A stretch of DNA of 64,000 nt, taken from NCBI RefSeq assembly GCF_022829725.1, contig NZ_JAKSYG010000209.1, positions 62,001 to 126,000 of the forward strand, in the 5' to 3' direction. Below the pieces are notes generated by a model. The model was given only the letters and a program-made list of their open reading frames with translations. It searched no databases and had not been told where the DNA came from. Positions 17,694 through 26,169 of this stretch are shown piece after piece; position 1 is the stretch's first letter, and each line of letters opens with the position of its first letter. The translations under genes and the position numbers were made by a program. The stretch is from Methylobacterium sp. E-005. GTDB lineage: Bacteria; Pseudomonadota; Alphaproteobacteria; Rhizobiales; Beijerinckiaceae.

Positions 17694-18431
17694 ATGACGC
17701 GCACCGACACGCCCTGGCGGGCCACCATCCTCACGCTCTACCCGGAGATGTTTCCCGGCCCCCTCGGAATCTCGCTCTCGGGCGACGCCCTCGCCCGGGG
17801 CACCTGGAGTCTGGAGACGCGCAACATCCGCGAGCACGGAATCGGCCGTCACCGGGCGGTGGACGACACCCCGGCCGGGGGCGGCGCCGGGATGGTCCTG
17901 CGCTGCGACGTCCTGGCCGCCGCCATCGACGCCGCCGGCCAAGCCGACGACCCGCGCCCGCGCCTGCTGATGTCTCCCCGCGGCCGGCCGCTGACCCAGA
18001 GACGGGTGCGCAGCCTCGCGGAAGGTCCCGGCGCGCTGATCGTCTGCGGCCGGTTCGAGGGGGTGGACGAGCGTGTGATCGCCGGGCGCAACCTGGAGGA
18101 GGTCTCGATCGGTGATTATGTGCTCTCGGGGGGCGAGATCGCCGCCCTGGTGGTGCTCGACGCCTGCGTGCGGCTCCTGCCCGGCGTGATGGGCAAGACG
18201 GAATCGGGCGTGGAGGAGAGCTTTGAGGGCGGCCTCCTCGAATACCCGCACTATACGCGGCCCCGGGACTGGGAGGGCCGCGCGATCCCCGACGTGCTCT
18301 CCGGCGGCAACCATGCGGCCATCGCCCGCTGGCGGCGGGCGAAGGCCGAGCGCCTCACCGCCGAGCGGCGGCCGGACCTCCCCGGCGCTCAGGCCGCCTC
18401 CAAGTCGATCACCGGACCGTCCCGGTCATAA
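17694..18431 (+). CDS. trmD: tRNA (guanine-37-N1)-methyltransferase
   Basis: 245 residues. Methylates G37 next to the anticodon of several tRNAs and prevents frameshifting. Signature blocks: TLYPEMFPGPLGISLSGDAL, GGGAGMVLRCDVL, the trefoil-knot SAM site ICGRFEGVDERVI and IGDYVLSGGEIAALVVLDA, and the C-terminal HYTRPRDWEGRAIPDVLSGG. Unlike the usual rpsP-rimM-trmD-rplS order, it is cut off from rimM by two opposite-strand genes, and rplS does not follow. Confidence 0.97.
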   Translation: MTRTDTPWRATILTLYPEMFPGPLGISLSGDALARGTWSLETRNIREHGIGRHRAVDDTPAGGGAGMVLRCDVLAAAIDAAGQADDPRPRLLMSPRGRPLTQRRVRSLAEGPGALIVCGRFEGVDERVIAGRNLEEVSIGDYVLSGGEIAALVVLDACVRLLPGVMGKTESGVEESFEGGLLEYPHYTRPRDWEGRAIPDVLSGGNHAAIARWRRAKAERLTAERRPDLPGAQAASKSITGPSRS

Positions 18432-18568
18432 TCCAGCGGATCGCGTTGCAGGGCCTGCCGCGCCGGTCGGCGCAGGCGGCTCGGGAGCGCGATATGGGCC
18501 GTTAAGGCCCCAATCACCACAAGCAGAGCAGACCAGACCGCCACTATCGCGGCGCTGTGCATAGTCAT
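18389..18568 (-). CDS. Small membrane protein overlapping the trmD 3' end
   Basis: A 59-codon frame, ATG at 18568, behind a GAGGT ribosome binding site. It encodes one membrane helix (IVAVWSALLVVIGALTAHIAL) followed by a basic stretch and an acidic tail ending DGPVIDLEAA. Its last 43 bases overlap the end of trmD on the other strand. Typical codon choice and the clean helix-plus-tail make it likely real. Function unknown. Confidence 0.65.
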   Translation of the reverse strand: MTMHSAAIVAVWSALLVVIGALTAHIALPSRLRRPARQALQRDPLDYDRDGPVIDLEAA

Positions 18569-18733
18569 CGATGTACCTCAAACGCTACGCGGCACAGCAT
18601 TAAGCCTAACGGGCCAGGCTTAATCGACTGTTCCCTGCGGCGGGAGAGCCTGTCCCGGCCGGGGCCACCCCGCGAAGATTGCAACGCTGACAAGCGCTTG
18701 CCAGGCGGCCGGTTTCGGCGCATGCGCGAGGCC

Positions 18734-18761
18734 GGGTGCTCTTCCCCGCTGAGGAGCGCCC
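18734..18761 (+). promoter_or_regulatory. Hairpin in the serC leader, possible serC RNA motif
   Basis: GGGTGCTC (18734-18741) and GAGCGCCC (18754-18761) form an 8-bp stem ending 20 bases before the serC start. A conserved serC leader RNA is known upstream of serC in alphaproteobacteria; I could only match position and a hairpin, not the full consensus. Confidence 0.4.
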
Positions 18762-18781
18762 CTCTGCAGGATGGATTCGCG

Positions 18782-19951
18782 ATGACCAGCCGCCCCACGC
18801 AGCGCCCGCGCGTGCCCCATTTCTCCTCCGGCCCCTGCGCCAAGCGCCCGGGCTGGACCCCCGCCGTCCTGGCCGACGCAGCCCTCGGCCGGTCGCATCG
18901 GTCGCCCGTGGGCAAGGCCAAGCTCGGCCGGGCGATCGACCTGACGCGCTCCGTTCTGCAGGTGCCCGCCGAGTACCGGATCGGCATCGTGCCGGCCTCC
19001 GATACCGGCGCCGTCGAGATGGCGATGTGGACGATGCTCGGCCCGAAAACCGTCGAGGTCGCCGCCTGGGAGGCGTTCGGCAAGGAATGGGTCACGGACG
19101 CGCTGAAGCAGCTCAAGATCGATCCGCGCATCCACCAGACGCCCTACGGCGTGCTGCCGGACCTCTCGGCGGTCGACACCCGGCACAACGACGTGGTCTT
19201 CACCTGGAACGGCACCGCAGCCGGCGTGAAGGTACCGGACGGCGACTGGATCGCCGCCGATCGCGAGGGTTTGACGATCTGCGACGCCACTTCGGCGGCC
19301 TTCGCTCAAGCCCTCCCCTGGGACAAGCTCGATGTCGTGACCTTCTCCTGGCAGAAGGTCATGGGCGGCGAGGCCGCGCACGGCATGCTGATCCTCTCGC
19401 CCCGCGCCGTGGCGCGGCTGGAGAGCCACACCCCGTCCTGGCCGCTGCCGAAGGTGTTTCGCCTGACCAAGGACGGGAAGCTGATCGAGGGCATCTTCAA
19501 GGGCGACACGATCAACACGCCCTCGATGCTGGCGGTGGAGGATTACCTCGACACCCTGGCCTGGGCCGAGGGGATCGGCGGCCTGTCGGCTTTGCACGCC
19601 CGGGCGGATGCCAACGCCAAGGCGATCTACGACTGGGTGGCCCGCACCCCTTGGATCGCGCCGCTGGCGGTCGATCCCGCGACCTACTCGAACACCGGCG
19701 TCTGCCTGGTGCTCGCCGATCCGGATGTGCTCGCCCGGGGCGACGCGGCGGTCTCGGCCTTCGCGGCGGGGCTCGTCGCGCGGCTCGAGCGCGAGGGCGT
19801 CGCCATCGATATCGGCGCCTATCGCGACGCCCCCGCGGGCCTGCGGATCTGGTGCGGCGCCACCGTGGAGACCGCCGATCTGGAGGCGCTGACGCCCTGG
19901 CTCGACTGGGCTTTCGCGGAAGAGAAGGCGGCGCTGGCGCAGGCCGCGTGA
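18782..19951 (+). CDS. serC: Phosphoserine aminotransferase
   Basis: 389 residues. PLP enzyme converting 3-phosphohydroxypyruvate and glutamate to phosphoserine. The start TSRPTQRPRVPHFSSGPCAKRPGW, the PASDTGAVEMAMW block and the PLP-lysine region VVTFSWQKVMGGEAAHGM place it in the SerC branch typical of alphaproteobacteria. The start at 18782 was chosen because residues before it are unlike the family. In a serine-cycle methylotroph this enzyme supplies serine for biosynthesis, separate from the cycle's own Sga transaminase. Confidence 0.95.
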   Translation: MTSRPTQRPRVPHFSSGPCAKRPGWTPAVLADAALGRSHRSPVGKAKLGRAIDLTRSVLQVPAEYRIGIVPASDTGAVEMAMWTMLGPKTVEVAAWEAFGKEWVTDALKQLKIDPRIHQTPYGVLPDLSAVDTRHNDVVFTWNGTAAGVKVPDGDWIAADREGLTICDATSAAFAQALPWDKLDVVTFSWQKVMGGEAAHGMLILSPRAVARLESHTPSWPLPKVFRLTKDGKLIEGIFKGDTINTPSMLAVEDYLDTLAWAEGIGGLSALHARADANAKAIYDWVARTPWIAPLAVDPATYSNTGVCLVLADPDVLARGDAAVSAFAAGLVARLEREGVAIDIGAYRDAPAGLRIWCGATVETADLEALTPWLDWAFAEEKAALAQAA

Positions 19952-19978
19952 GGGGCGGCCGTCTGTTCAGTCGGCGAC

Positions 19979-20095
19979 CAAATCCTCGCCGTCCTTGCGA
20001 GCGCAGCGAAGCAATCCAGGGCGGCGCACCACTTGCGATCGTAGCGCTTTCTTGGGTCGCTTCCATGGGTCGCTTCGCGGCGCTCGCGATGACGG
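19979..20095. repeat. Dispersed palindromic repeat, family B
   Basis: The stretch with CCTTGCGAGCGCAGCGAAGCAATCCAGG at its left and GCTTCGCGGCGCTCGCGATGACGG at its right is the widespread alphaproteobacterial intergenic palindrome. A shorter, diverged copy is at about 59040-59105. Confidence 0.7.
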
Positions 20096-20113
20096 CCGGA
20101 GGAGGAGCGTCAT

Positions 20114-20147
20114 AAAAAAAACCCCGGCCCTTTCGAGCCGGGGTTTT
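20114..20147 (-). terminator. Rho-independent terminator of glnK-amtB
   Basis: AAAACCCCGGC and GCCGGGGTTTT form an 11-bp stem around an 8-base loop. On the minus strand the stem is followed by eight T, the classic form, 44 bases after the amtB stop. Confidence 0.92.
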
Positions 20148-20190
20148 CTCGTTTGACGGACGCGGTCCCGAAGGACCGCGCCATACACGC

Positions 20191-21690
20191 TCAGTAGTTG
20201 TAGGCGCGCTCGCCGTGATCGGCGATGTCGAGGCCCTCGCGCTCCTCCTCCTGCGTCACCCGCAGGCCGATCGTCAGGTCGACGAGCTTGTAGAGGATCG
20301 CCGAGCCGATGCCCGACCAGAGGAGCGTCAGGCCAACGGCCTCGGCCTGGATGATGAGCTGGCTCATCATGTCGTAGGCACCGACCGCCAGCTCGCCCGG
20401 CTTGGAGGTGTAGTCGGGGATGCCGACGCCGCCGAGATTCGGGTCGACCAGGATGCCGGTCGCCAGGGCGCCCAGGATGCCGCCGATGCAGTGGACGCCG
20501 AACACGTCGAGCGAGTCGTCGTAGCCGAGGGCGTTCTTCACCGTGGAGCACATCACGAAGCAGACAACGCCGGCGACGAGGCCGAGCACGATCGAGCCCA
20601 TCGGGCCGGCGAAGCCCGAAGCCGGGGTGACGGCCACGAGGCCGGCGACCGCGCCCGACAGCATGCCGAGCAGCGACGGCTTGCCCTTGAGCGCCCACTC
20701 GGCGAACAGCCACGCCACCGCGGCGGCGCAGGTCGCCACGAAGGTGTTGAGCATGGCGAGCGCGGCCGTGCCGTTGGACTCGAGGTTCGAGCCGGCGTTG
20801 AAGCCGAACCAGCCGACCCACAGCAGCGAGGCGCCGATCATCGTCATGGTCAGGGAGTGCGGGGCGAGCAGGTCCCGGCCGTAGCCGATGCGCTTGCCCA
20901 TGATCAGGCAGCCGACGAAGCCCGCGATTCCGGCGTTGATGTGCACGACGGTGCCGCCGGCGAAGTCGAGGGCGCCCTTCTGGAAGAGGAAGCCGGCATC
21001 CTTGTTGACCGCGTCCAGCGCCGCCTGGGCGGTGGCCTTCGAGGCGTCGTCCGTGGCGGCAGCGAGCGCCTTGGCGGCATTGCCGACCGCGTCCGGGCCG
21101 CCCCAGTACCAGACCATATGGGCCATCGGGAAGTAGATCACCGTGACCCAGAGGATCGTGAACACCACCAGAGCCGAGAACTTCATCCGCTCGGCGAAGG
21201 CGCCGACGATCAGCGCCGGGGTGATCATCGCGAACGTCATCTGGAAGCACAGATAGGCGTATTCGGGGATCACGACGCCGTTGGAGAAGGTCGCCACCGT
21301 TGAGTTGGCGTCGATGCCCTTCAGGAAGGCCTTCGAGAAGCCGCCCACGAAGTCGTTGAGGCCGGCGCCGTTGGTGAAGGCGAGGCTGTAGCCGTAGAAC
21401 ACCCAGAGCAGGCCGACGATCGACACGATCGCGAAGACCTGGGTCAACACCGAGAGCATGTTCTTGGTGCGCACGAGGCCGCCGTAGAACAGGGCGAGGC
21501 CCGGCACCGACATCATCAACACGAGGGCCGAGGAGATCATCATCCAGGCCGTATCGCCCTTGTTGGGGATCGGCGACGGCGGCGGCGAGGCGGCTTCCGC
21601 CGTCGGCGTCTGCGCGAGGGACGGCTCGATCAGGAGGGCGGCGATCGCCGCCCCTCCCAAGCTGAGCATGAGGGCATGACGAAGTTTCAT
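20191..21690 (-). CDS. amtB: Ammonium transporter
   Basis: 499 residues. Trimeric inner-membrane channel for ammonium/ammonia. The start at 21690 opens with a signal-like segment (LRHALMLSLGGAAIAALLIE, then SLAQ), a Pro-rich spacer, and about 11 membrane helices. Family hallmarks are SVPGLALFYGGLVRTKNML, DFAGGTVVHINAGIAGFVG and the pore-His region FGVHCIGGILGALATGIL. The C-terminal tail ends DHGERAYNY. It lies 80 bases after glnK, and GlnK protein is expected to plug the channel when nitrogen is plentiful. Confidence 0.96.
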   Translation of the reverse strand: MKLRHALMLSLGGAAIAALLIEPSLAQTPTAEAASPPPSPIPNKGDTAWMMISSALVLMMSVPGLALFYGGLVRTKNMLSVLTQVFAIVSIVGLLWVFYGYSLAFTNGAGLNDFVGGFSKAFLKGIDANSTVATFSNGVVIPEYAYLCFQMTFAMITPALIVGAFAERMKFSALVVFTILWVTVIYFPMAHMVWYWGGPDAVGNAAKALAAATDDASKATAQAALDAVNKDAGFLFQKGALDFAGGTVVHINAGIAGFVGCLIMGKRIGYGRDLLAPHSLTMTMIGASLLWVGWFGFNAGSNLESNGTAALAMLNTFVATCAAAVAWLFAEWALKGKPSLLGMLSGAVAGLVAVTPASGFAGPMGSIVLGLVAGVVCFVMCSTVKNALGYDDSLDVFGVHCIGGILGALATGILVDPNLGGVGIPDYTSKPGELAVGAYDMMSQLIIQAEAVGLTLLWSGIGSAILYKLVDLTIGLRVTQEEEREGLDIADHGERAYNY

Positions 21691-21770
21691 GGGCACGTGG
21701 CTCCGGGTCTCAAATCCGTGTTGCTTGAAAAGGTGTTCGATGCGCTGGCCCGGTCGCGCCGGGCCGCGGC

Positions 21771-22109
21771 TCACAGAGCGTCGGCGTCGGTCTCGCCGGT
21801 CCGGATGCGCACGGCTTTCTCCAGCGGCATCACGAAGATCTTGCCGTCGCCGATCTGGCCTGTGCGGGCCGCCCCCGCGATGGCGTCGATGACGCTCGAC
21901 GTCAGGTCCGAGGCAACGGCCACCTCGATCTTCAGCTTGGGCAGGAAGCTCACCGCGTATTCCGCGCCGCGGTAGATCTCGGTGTGGCCCTTCTGCCGGC
22001 CATACCCCTTCACCTCCGTCACCGTCAGACCGTGGACGCCGATTCCGGTGAGCGCGTCGCGCACCTCCTCGAGCTTGAACGGCTTGATAATGGCCATCAC
22101 GATTTTCAT
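21771..22109 (-). CDS. glnK: Nitrogen regulatory protein P-II
   Basis: 112 residues, exact P-II size. It starts MKIVMAIIKPFKLEEVRDAL and carries the T-loop with KGYGRQKGHTEIYRGAEY, Tyr 51 being the uridylylation site, and the ATP-binding GQIGDGKIFV block. The upstream frame to 22223 is not part of it. Linkage to amtB identifies it as the GlnK-type copy rather than GlnB, and a sigma-54 promoter lies 110 bases upstream. Confidence 0.94.
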   Translation of the reverse strand: MKIVMAIIKPFKLEEVRDALTGIGVHGLTVTEVKGYGRQKGHTEIYRGAEYAVSFLPKLKIEVAVASDLTSSVIDAIAGAARTGQIGDGKIFVMPLEKAVRIRTGETDADAL

Positions 22110-22218
22110 GGGCGACGCCCCCTTCGAAAGACTGGGAACCGTTGCCGTCACCCGATCCGCGGGCGACCCGGCCAGAGTCGCCCGCAGGCTCGGGATGGCC
22201 CGCGGTCGAAGGCCGCTA

Positions 22219-22234
22219 TTCAAGGACCGTGCCA
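22219..22234 (-). promoter_or_regulatory. Sigma-54 promoter of glnK-amtB
   Basis: On the minus strand the sequence reads TGGCACGGTCCTTGAA. It has the -24 TGGCAC and, at the right spacing, a -12 TTGA in place of the consensus TTGC. Its position 110 bases before glnK fits the known NtrC/RpoN control of glnK-amtB. Confidence 0.75.
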
Positions 22235-22338
22235 GATAAGCTTAACCGGGAACCTTTTCCTGCAGCGCTGATTTGCCCATGAATTGACCCCCGACGATCA
22301 AGAGGCGCGCACATTACAGGGCTTAGGTGCCCTCAATC

Positions 22339-22353
22339 TGTGCATTCTGCACA
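22339..22353. promoter_or_regulatory. Perfect palindrome upstream of glnK
   Basis: TGTGCATTCTGCACA, a 6-bp inverted repeat with a 3-base centre, about 105 bases upstream of the sigma-54 promoter. That is where an enhancer-binding activator would bind. The half-sites are not in the usual NtrC orientation, so the binder is not identified. It is equally near the end of tesB. Confidence 0.4.
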
Positions 22354-22408
22354 AGAAGATGCATCAAGCCCTGTTGCAGGTTCGCAACATACGCTTGAGA
22401 TCGCCGTT

Positions 22409-23308
22409 TTAATCCCTGATGGGTCGAATCAAACCCTCCTGGGCCACAGAGGCTACGAGGTGACCGGCTTGATCGAAGATCTGCCCACGGGCGAAGCCCC
22501 GTGCGCCACCGGCGGCCGGACTGTCCTGGGCATAAAGCAGCCAGTCGTCGATCTTCACCGGCCGATGGAACCACACGGCGTGGTCGAGGCTCGCCGCCTG
22601 GATGGTGGGATCGAACACCGAGCGCTCATGCGGGATCAGCGACACGTCGAGCAGAGTCATGTCGGAGGCGTAAGCCAGCACTGCCCTGTGGAGAGCCGGG
22701 TCGTCCGGCAGGGTGGCGGCCGCACGCAGCCACACGTTGAAGATCGGCTCCGGCGGCCGGCCGCCCTTCCCGGCGGAGATGTAGCGGTCCAGATCGACCG
22801 GCCGCAGGGTGATCGGCCGCTCGCGGCCGAAATAGGCGGCGATCGCCTCCGGCATGCCGCTGCCGCCGGCGGCCGCCAAGGCCTTGCCGTCGAGGAGCCC
22901 CTCCGGGCCGGCCACGCCCGGCATCGTGGGCTGGTGGATGAGCCCCTCCTCCACCACCTGATACGAGACCGTGGTGGCGAAGATCGCCCGTCCGTGCTGG
23001 ATCGCCTTGACCCGGCGGGTGGTGAAGCTGCGCCCGTCCCGGATGCGCTCTACCTCGTACACGATCGGCGTGCGGGGATCGCCCGGCAGCATGAAGTAGG
23101 CGTGGAGGGAATGGGCGGGACGATCGTCCGGCACGGTCCGGGTGGCAGCGACCAGAGCCTGTGCCACCACCTGCCCGCCGAAGACCCGCCGCCAGCCGGT
23201 CGTCGGGTTCTGGCCGCGGAACAGATCGACCTCCAGCCGTTCGAGGTCGAGAATGGCGATCAGTTCGGCGACAGCATCCGTCATCGCGTCGGTGTTGGCA
23301 TCCGTCAT
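22409..23308 (-). CDS. tesB: Acyl-CoA thioesterase II
   Basis: 299 residues, double hotdog fold. Hydrolyses acyl-CoA to free acid and CoA. Landmarks are DLFRGQNPTTGWRRVFGGQVVAQAL, SLHAYFMLPGD, the DGRSFTTRRVKAIQ block, the catalytic-Asp region LAYASDMTLLDVSL, and the second-half SLDHAVWFHRP with the C-terminal GHLVASVAQEGLIRPI. The start at 23308 gives MTDANTDAMTDAVAELIAIL; upstream residues do not match. It is divergent from the monooxygenase gene at 23410. Confidence 0.94.
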   Translation of the reverse strand: MTDANTDAMTDAVAELIAILDLERLEVDLFRGQNPTTGWRRVFGGQVVAQALVAATRTVPDDRPAHSLHAYFMLPGDPRTPIVYEVERIRDGRSFTTRRVKAIQHGRAIFATTVSYQVVEEGLIHQPTMPGVAGPEGLLDGKALAAAGGSGMPEAIAAYFGRERPITLRPVDLDRYISAGKGGRPPEPIFNVWLRAAATLPDDPALHRAVLAYASDMTLLDVSLIPHERSVFDPTIQAASLDHAVWFHRPVKIDDWLLYAQDSPAAGGARGFARGQIFDQAGHLVASVAQEGLIRPIRD

Positions 23309-23409
23309 GGCGCGCGGGGTTTCCGTTCGTTGCCCGCGTGCGACATAGGCCTTTCGGACGAACCAAGCCAACGTCTCCCGCCCGGGAGGCAAACCGGAGA
23401 TCTGCCCCG

Positions 23410-24687
23410 ATGATGGCCGAGACGCCCCGCCCCGGCAGCCGCCGACTCCTGATCGCCGGGGGCGGCCTCCCCAGCCTCGCCCTGGCGCTGGCCCTCAAGC
23501 AGGCCCACGGGCCAGCGCTCGCCGTCACGGTGATCGATCCGTCCGGTGCCGATCCCGCACGGCATCGCGGTCGGGCCTACGCGCTGGCGGCGGGGGGCCG
23601 GCGGATGCTGGCGCGGCTCGGCCTCTGGGATCGGCTTACCGATGTGGCGGAGCCCATCACCGAAATGGTGATCAGCGACAGCCGCCTCGCCGATCCGGTG
23701 CGCCCGGTGTTTCTCACCTTCGGCCAAGACTCCGCGCAGGAGGCAGAGGCGGACCGGATCGACGGCGAGCCTTTCGCCCACATGGTCGAGGCCGAGCCGC
23801 TGGCTGCGGCGCTGGCAGGAGCTTGCCGGGATGTGGGGGTGGGCTTCGTCACGGCCGGTGTGGTGCGCGCGGCGCCGGAGGGCACCGCAATCGGCGTGGA
23901 GCTGACCATCGGGGGGCGACTGCGGGGCGATCTGCTGGTCGCCGCCGACGGGGCGCGCTCACGTCTGCGGGAGGCGGCGCGGATCGGATGGGTCGGCTGG
24001 TCCTACCCGCAGGTCGGCATCGTGGCGACGATCGGCCACGCCCGGCCGCACGGTGGGCGGGCCTTCGAGCATTTCCTGCCCGCGGGCCCCTTCGCAATCC
24101 TGCCGCTGCGGGACGGCGGAACCCTTGGCCATCGCTCCTCCATCGTCTGGACCGAGCGCGCCGACGCCGCCGATGCGCTGCTTGCCGGGGAGCCCGAAGA
24201 GGTGCTGGCCGAGATCGAGCGCCGCTTCACCCTCGACCTGGGTGCGCTCGCCCTGGAACACGGGCCGAGCCGGCATCCCCTGGCCTTGGGTCTCGCACGA
24301 AGCTTCCACGCCCAGCGCCTCGCCCTGCTGGGCGATGCAGCCCACGTAATCCACCCGATCGCCGGACAGGGGCTCAATCTCGGCCTCGCGGATGCCGCAT
24401 CCCTCGCCGAGGCGGTGACCGGTGCGCTGCGCCTCGGTCTCGACCCCGGCGGCCCCGATGTCCTGCGCGATTACGAGCGCGCCCGGCGCTTCGACAGCTT
24501 CGCCATGGCGGCGGCCACCGACGGGCTGAACCGCCTGTTCTCGAACGACGCCCTGCCGCTGCGATTGGCCCGGGATCTCGGCCTCGGGATCGTGGACCGA
24601 CTGCCGGGGCTCAAGCGCTTCTTCATCGGCGAGGCGGCGGCAGCCCGTGGAACGCGGCCCCGGTTGATGCGCGGGGAGGCGCTCTGA
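23410..24687 (+). CDS. UbiH/COQ6-type FAD monooxygenase
   Basis: 425 residues. Flavoprotein hydroxylase of the ubiquinone-synthesis type. The N-terminal dinucleotide fold is seen in LLIAGGGLPSLALALAL, the DG motif as LVAADGARSRLREAA, and the second FAD motif as LALLGDAAHVIHPIAGQGLNLGLADAASLAEAV, which is diagnostic. The family hydroxylates the ubiquinone ring; which position this one handles cannot be told from sequence. The start ATG at 23410 is followed by a second ATG at 23413. Confidence 0.93.
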   Translation: MMAETPRPGSRRLLIAGGGLPSLALALALKQAHGPALAVTVIDPSGADPARHRGRAYALAAGGRRMLARLGLWDRLTDVAEPITEMVISDSRLADPVRPVFLTFGQDSAQEAEADRIDGEPFAHMVEAEPLAAALAGACRDVGVGFVTAGVVRAAPEGTAIGVELTIGGRLRGDLLVAADGARSRLREAARIGWVGWSYPQVGIVATIGHARPHGGRAFEHFLPAGPFAILPLRDGGTLGHRSSIVWTERADAADALLAGEPEEVLAEIERRFTLDLGALALEHGPSRHPLALGLARSFHAQRLALLGDAAHVIHPIAGQGLNLGLADAASLAEAVTGALRLGLDPGGPDVLRDYERARRFDSFAMAAATDGLNRLFSNDALPLRLARDLGLGIVDRLPGLKRFFIGEAAAARGTRPRLMRGEAL

Positions 24688-24817
24688 GGGTCTGTGCCCA
24701 TCGGCTTGGCCGGAGCGGTGACCGAGAGGGGTGGATTTAGGTCCGTCTGCCTGTGAGCGACAATATCCCGAAGGCGGACGTCGCTAGGGCGACTGCTTGC
24801 GCCTTGTTTTGAGGGCT

Positions 24818-25234
24818 CTATTCCGAATGGTGACAAACAGCGTCAACTCGATTTCCGGACGGATCAATTAGAAAAGCTGCGTAATAGGACGGATGGTAGT
24901 CGGGTCGTAGGCCGGGGGCTCCGTTATCGGTGCCTCCGTTTGTTAGCCCAGCCTTCCAGAAGGCATCGACTGCCAAGCGATCGGGTGCCTTAAAACACCA
25001 GTGCCGACCTGGAGCATCTTCAGTCAATGGACCGCGCCGAATTGATGAATAAATCCTGTCTGGATGATCCGCGTCGCATCTCAACCCATATCCAATCCAT
25101 CCTTCGGATTGATCTGAGCCAACCTTCGATACGCCAAGGGGCTTTAGCGTCGCGTCATAGAAGGCCTCAGCGGCAGAACAATCAGCGACGGCAATAGAAA
25201 CATGATCTAACACGATGATAGACCCACTTTGCAT
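24818..25234 (-). CDS. VOC (glyoxalase/bleomycin-resistance) family protein
   Basis: 138 residues from the ATG at 25234 (an upstream ATG at 25288 is possible). The VOC fold is recognised by VLDHVSIAVADCSAAEAFYDATLKPLG, RHWCFKAPDRLAVDAFW and the C-terminal YYAAFLIDPSGNRVDAVCH, which hold the metal-ligand positions. Enzyme activity unknown. Base composition is unlike the neighbours: in the 60 bases from 24841, 28 are G or C, against 45 of 60 from 24421. This suggests recent transfer. Confidence 0.85.
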   Translation of the reverse strand: MQSGSIIVLDHVSIAVADCSAAEAFYDATLKPLGVSKVGSDQSEGWIGYGLRCDADHPDRIYSSIRRGPLTEDAPGRHWCFKAPDRLAVDAFWKAGLTNGGTDNGAPGLRPDYHPSYYAAFLIDPSGNRVDAVCHHSE

Positions 25235-25399
25235 TCTCGTTGTCGCGGCACAGCCGGGGATCGTTTGCCACCGGCCGCCCAGAAACATGGTTGATTCTGT
25301 TAAAATCTATCATGAACCGCGCGTCCGAGTAGGGTCGAGAACAACCACCTCACGCGCAAGCTGATCGGGTTCACACCGACGACGGAGACGACCCGAGCC

Positions 25400-25894
25400 T
25401 CAACCGGCGACGAGCGCGCGAGCCCGGCGCATCCAGCGCAGCGAGGCCTCGACCAGCGGGGGCTCGCGATGCTTGAGGATTGCCGATTTCAGGAGAGTCT
25501 TGGGCACCTCCCACAGCTGGACCGACCCGACCGGGAAATGCGCGACATCGCCCGGGGTCAGGTGGTGCCGTTTGCCATCGGCCTCGGTGATGAAGACGTC
25601 GCCGTCGAGGATCGTGATGATCTCGTCGCTATGATGGGTCCAGCGGAACGTGCTTGCCGTGGTGCGCCAGAGATAGACGTTTGCGCTCCCGTCATGGGTC
25701 TCCGAGACCTCCGCGACCTCGGTGACGGGGTTGCCCGAGACGACCCAGTCCGACGGGATCGGCGCCGGGCTGAAGGCGGCGACCCCGGGCCGCATCGCGG
25801 TGCCGGCAATCGGGCGCCTGCCCTCGTGCAGGCGGATCTCCGCGTAGGCGCTGGCGGCGGCCAGGAGCAGGGCGGCGGCGAGGATCCTCTTCAC
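25400..25894 (-). CDS. Secreted cupin-domain protein
   Basis: 164 residues starting at a GTG behind a GGAG site. Residues 1-18 (MKRILAAALLLAAASAYA) are a signal peptide. The cupin core is visible as FRWTHHSDEIITILDGDVFITEADG and HHLTPGDVAHFPVGSVQLWEVP, with His/Asp/Glu residues where cupins bind metal. Location would be periplasmic. The substrate or ligand is unknown. Confidence 0.85.
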   Translation of the reverse strand: MKRILAAALLLAAASAYAEIRLHEGRRPIAGTAMRPGVAAFSPAPIPSDWVVSGNPVTEVAEVSETHDGSANVYLWRTTASTFRWTHHSDEIITILDGDVFITEADGKRHHLTPGDVAHFPVGSVQLWEVPKTLLKSAILKHREPPLVEASLRWMRRARALVAG

Positions 25895-26169
25895 GGTCAG
25901 CTCCAGCAGGCGGCGGACAGTGCCCGCTCGATGGGGCGCAGCACTGTCGTCTATTCCGCGGTCCGCGAGAACTGCGCGTTATAGATTTCTACCAAGCAAA
26001 CAGGGATCTTTGCTGAAATTGCTTAACCGAAATTCCTGCCCAATAGGCATTCTGATGTCTATGTCTCGCGGGGACGCGTGGCGGCATGACGAGAGCGGCC
26101 CTCGCGCGACGGGGAACGGTTTTCGCGCGTCTCTCTGTGCCTTCTGCGGAGAGGGATACCCGTGCCCCC

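Noticed and set aside
22320..22360. NtrC binding site upstream of glnK
   Set aside because: Half-sites are GTGC then GCAC, opposite to the NtrC consensus; kept only as an unassigned palindrome.
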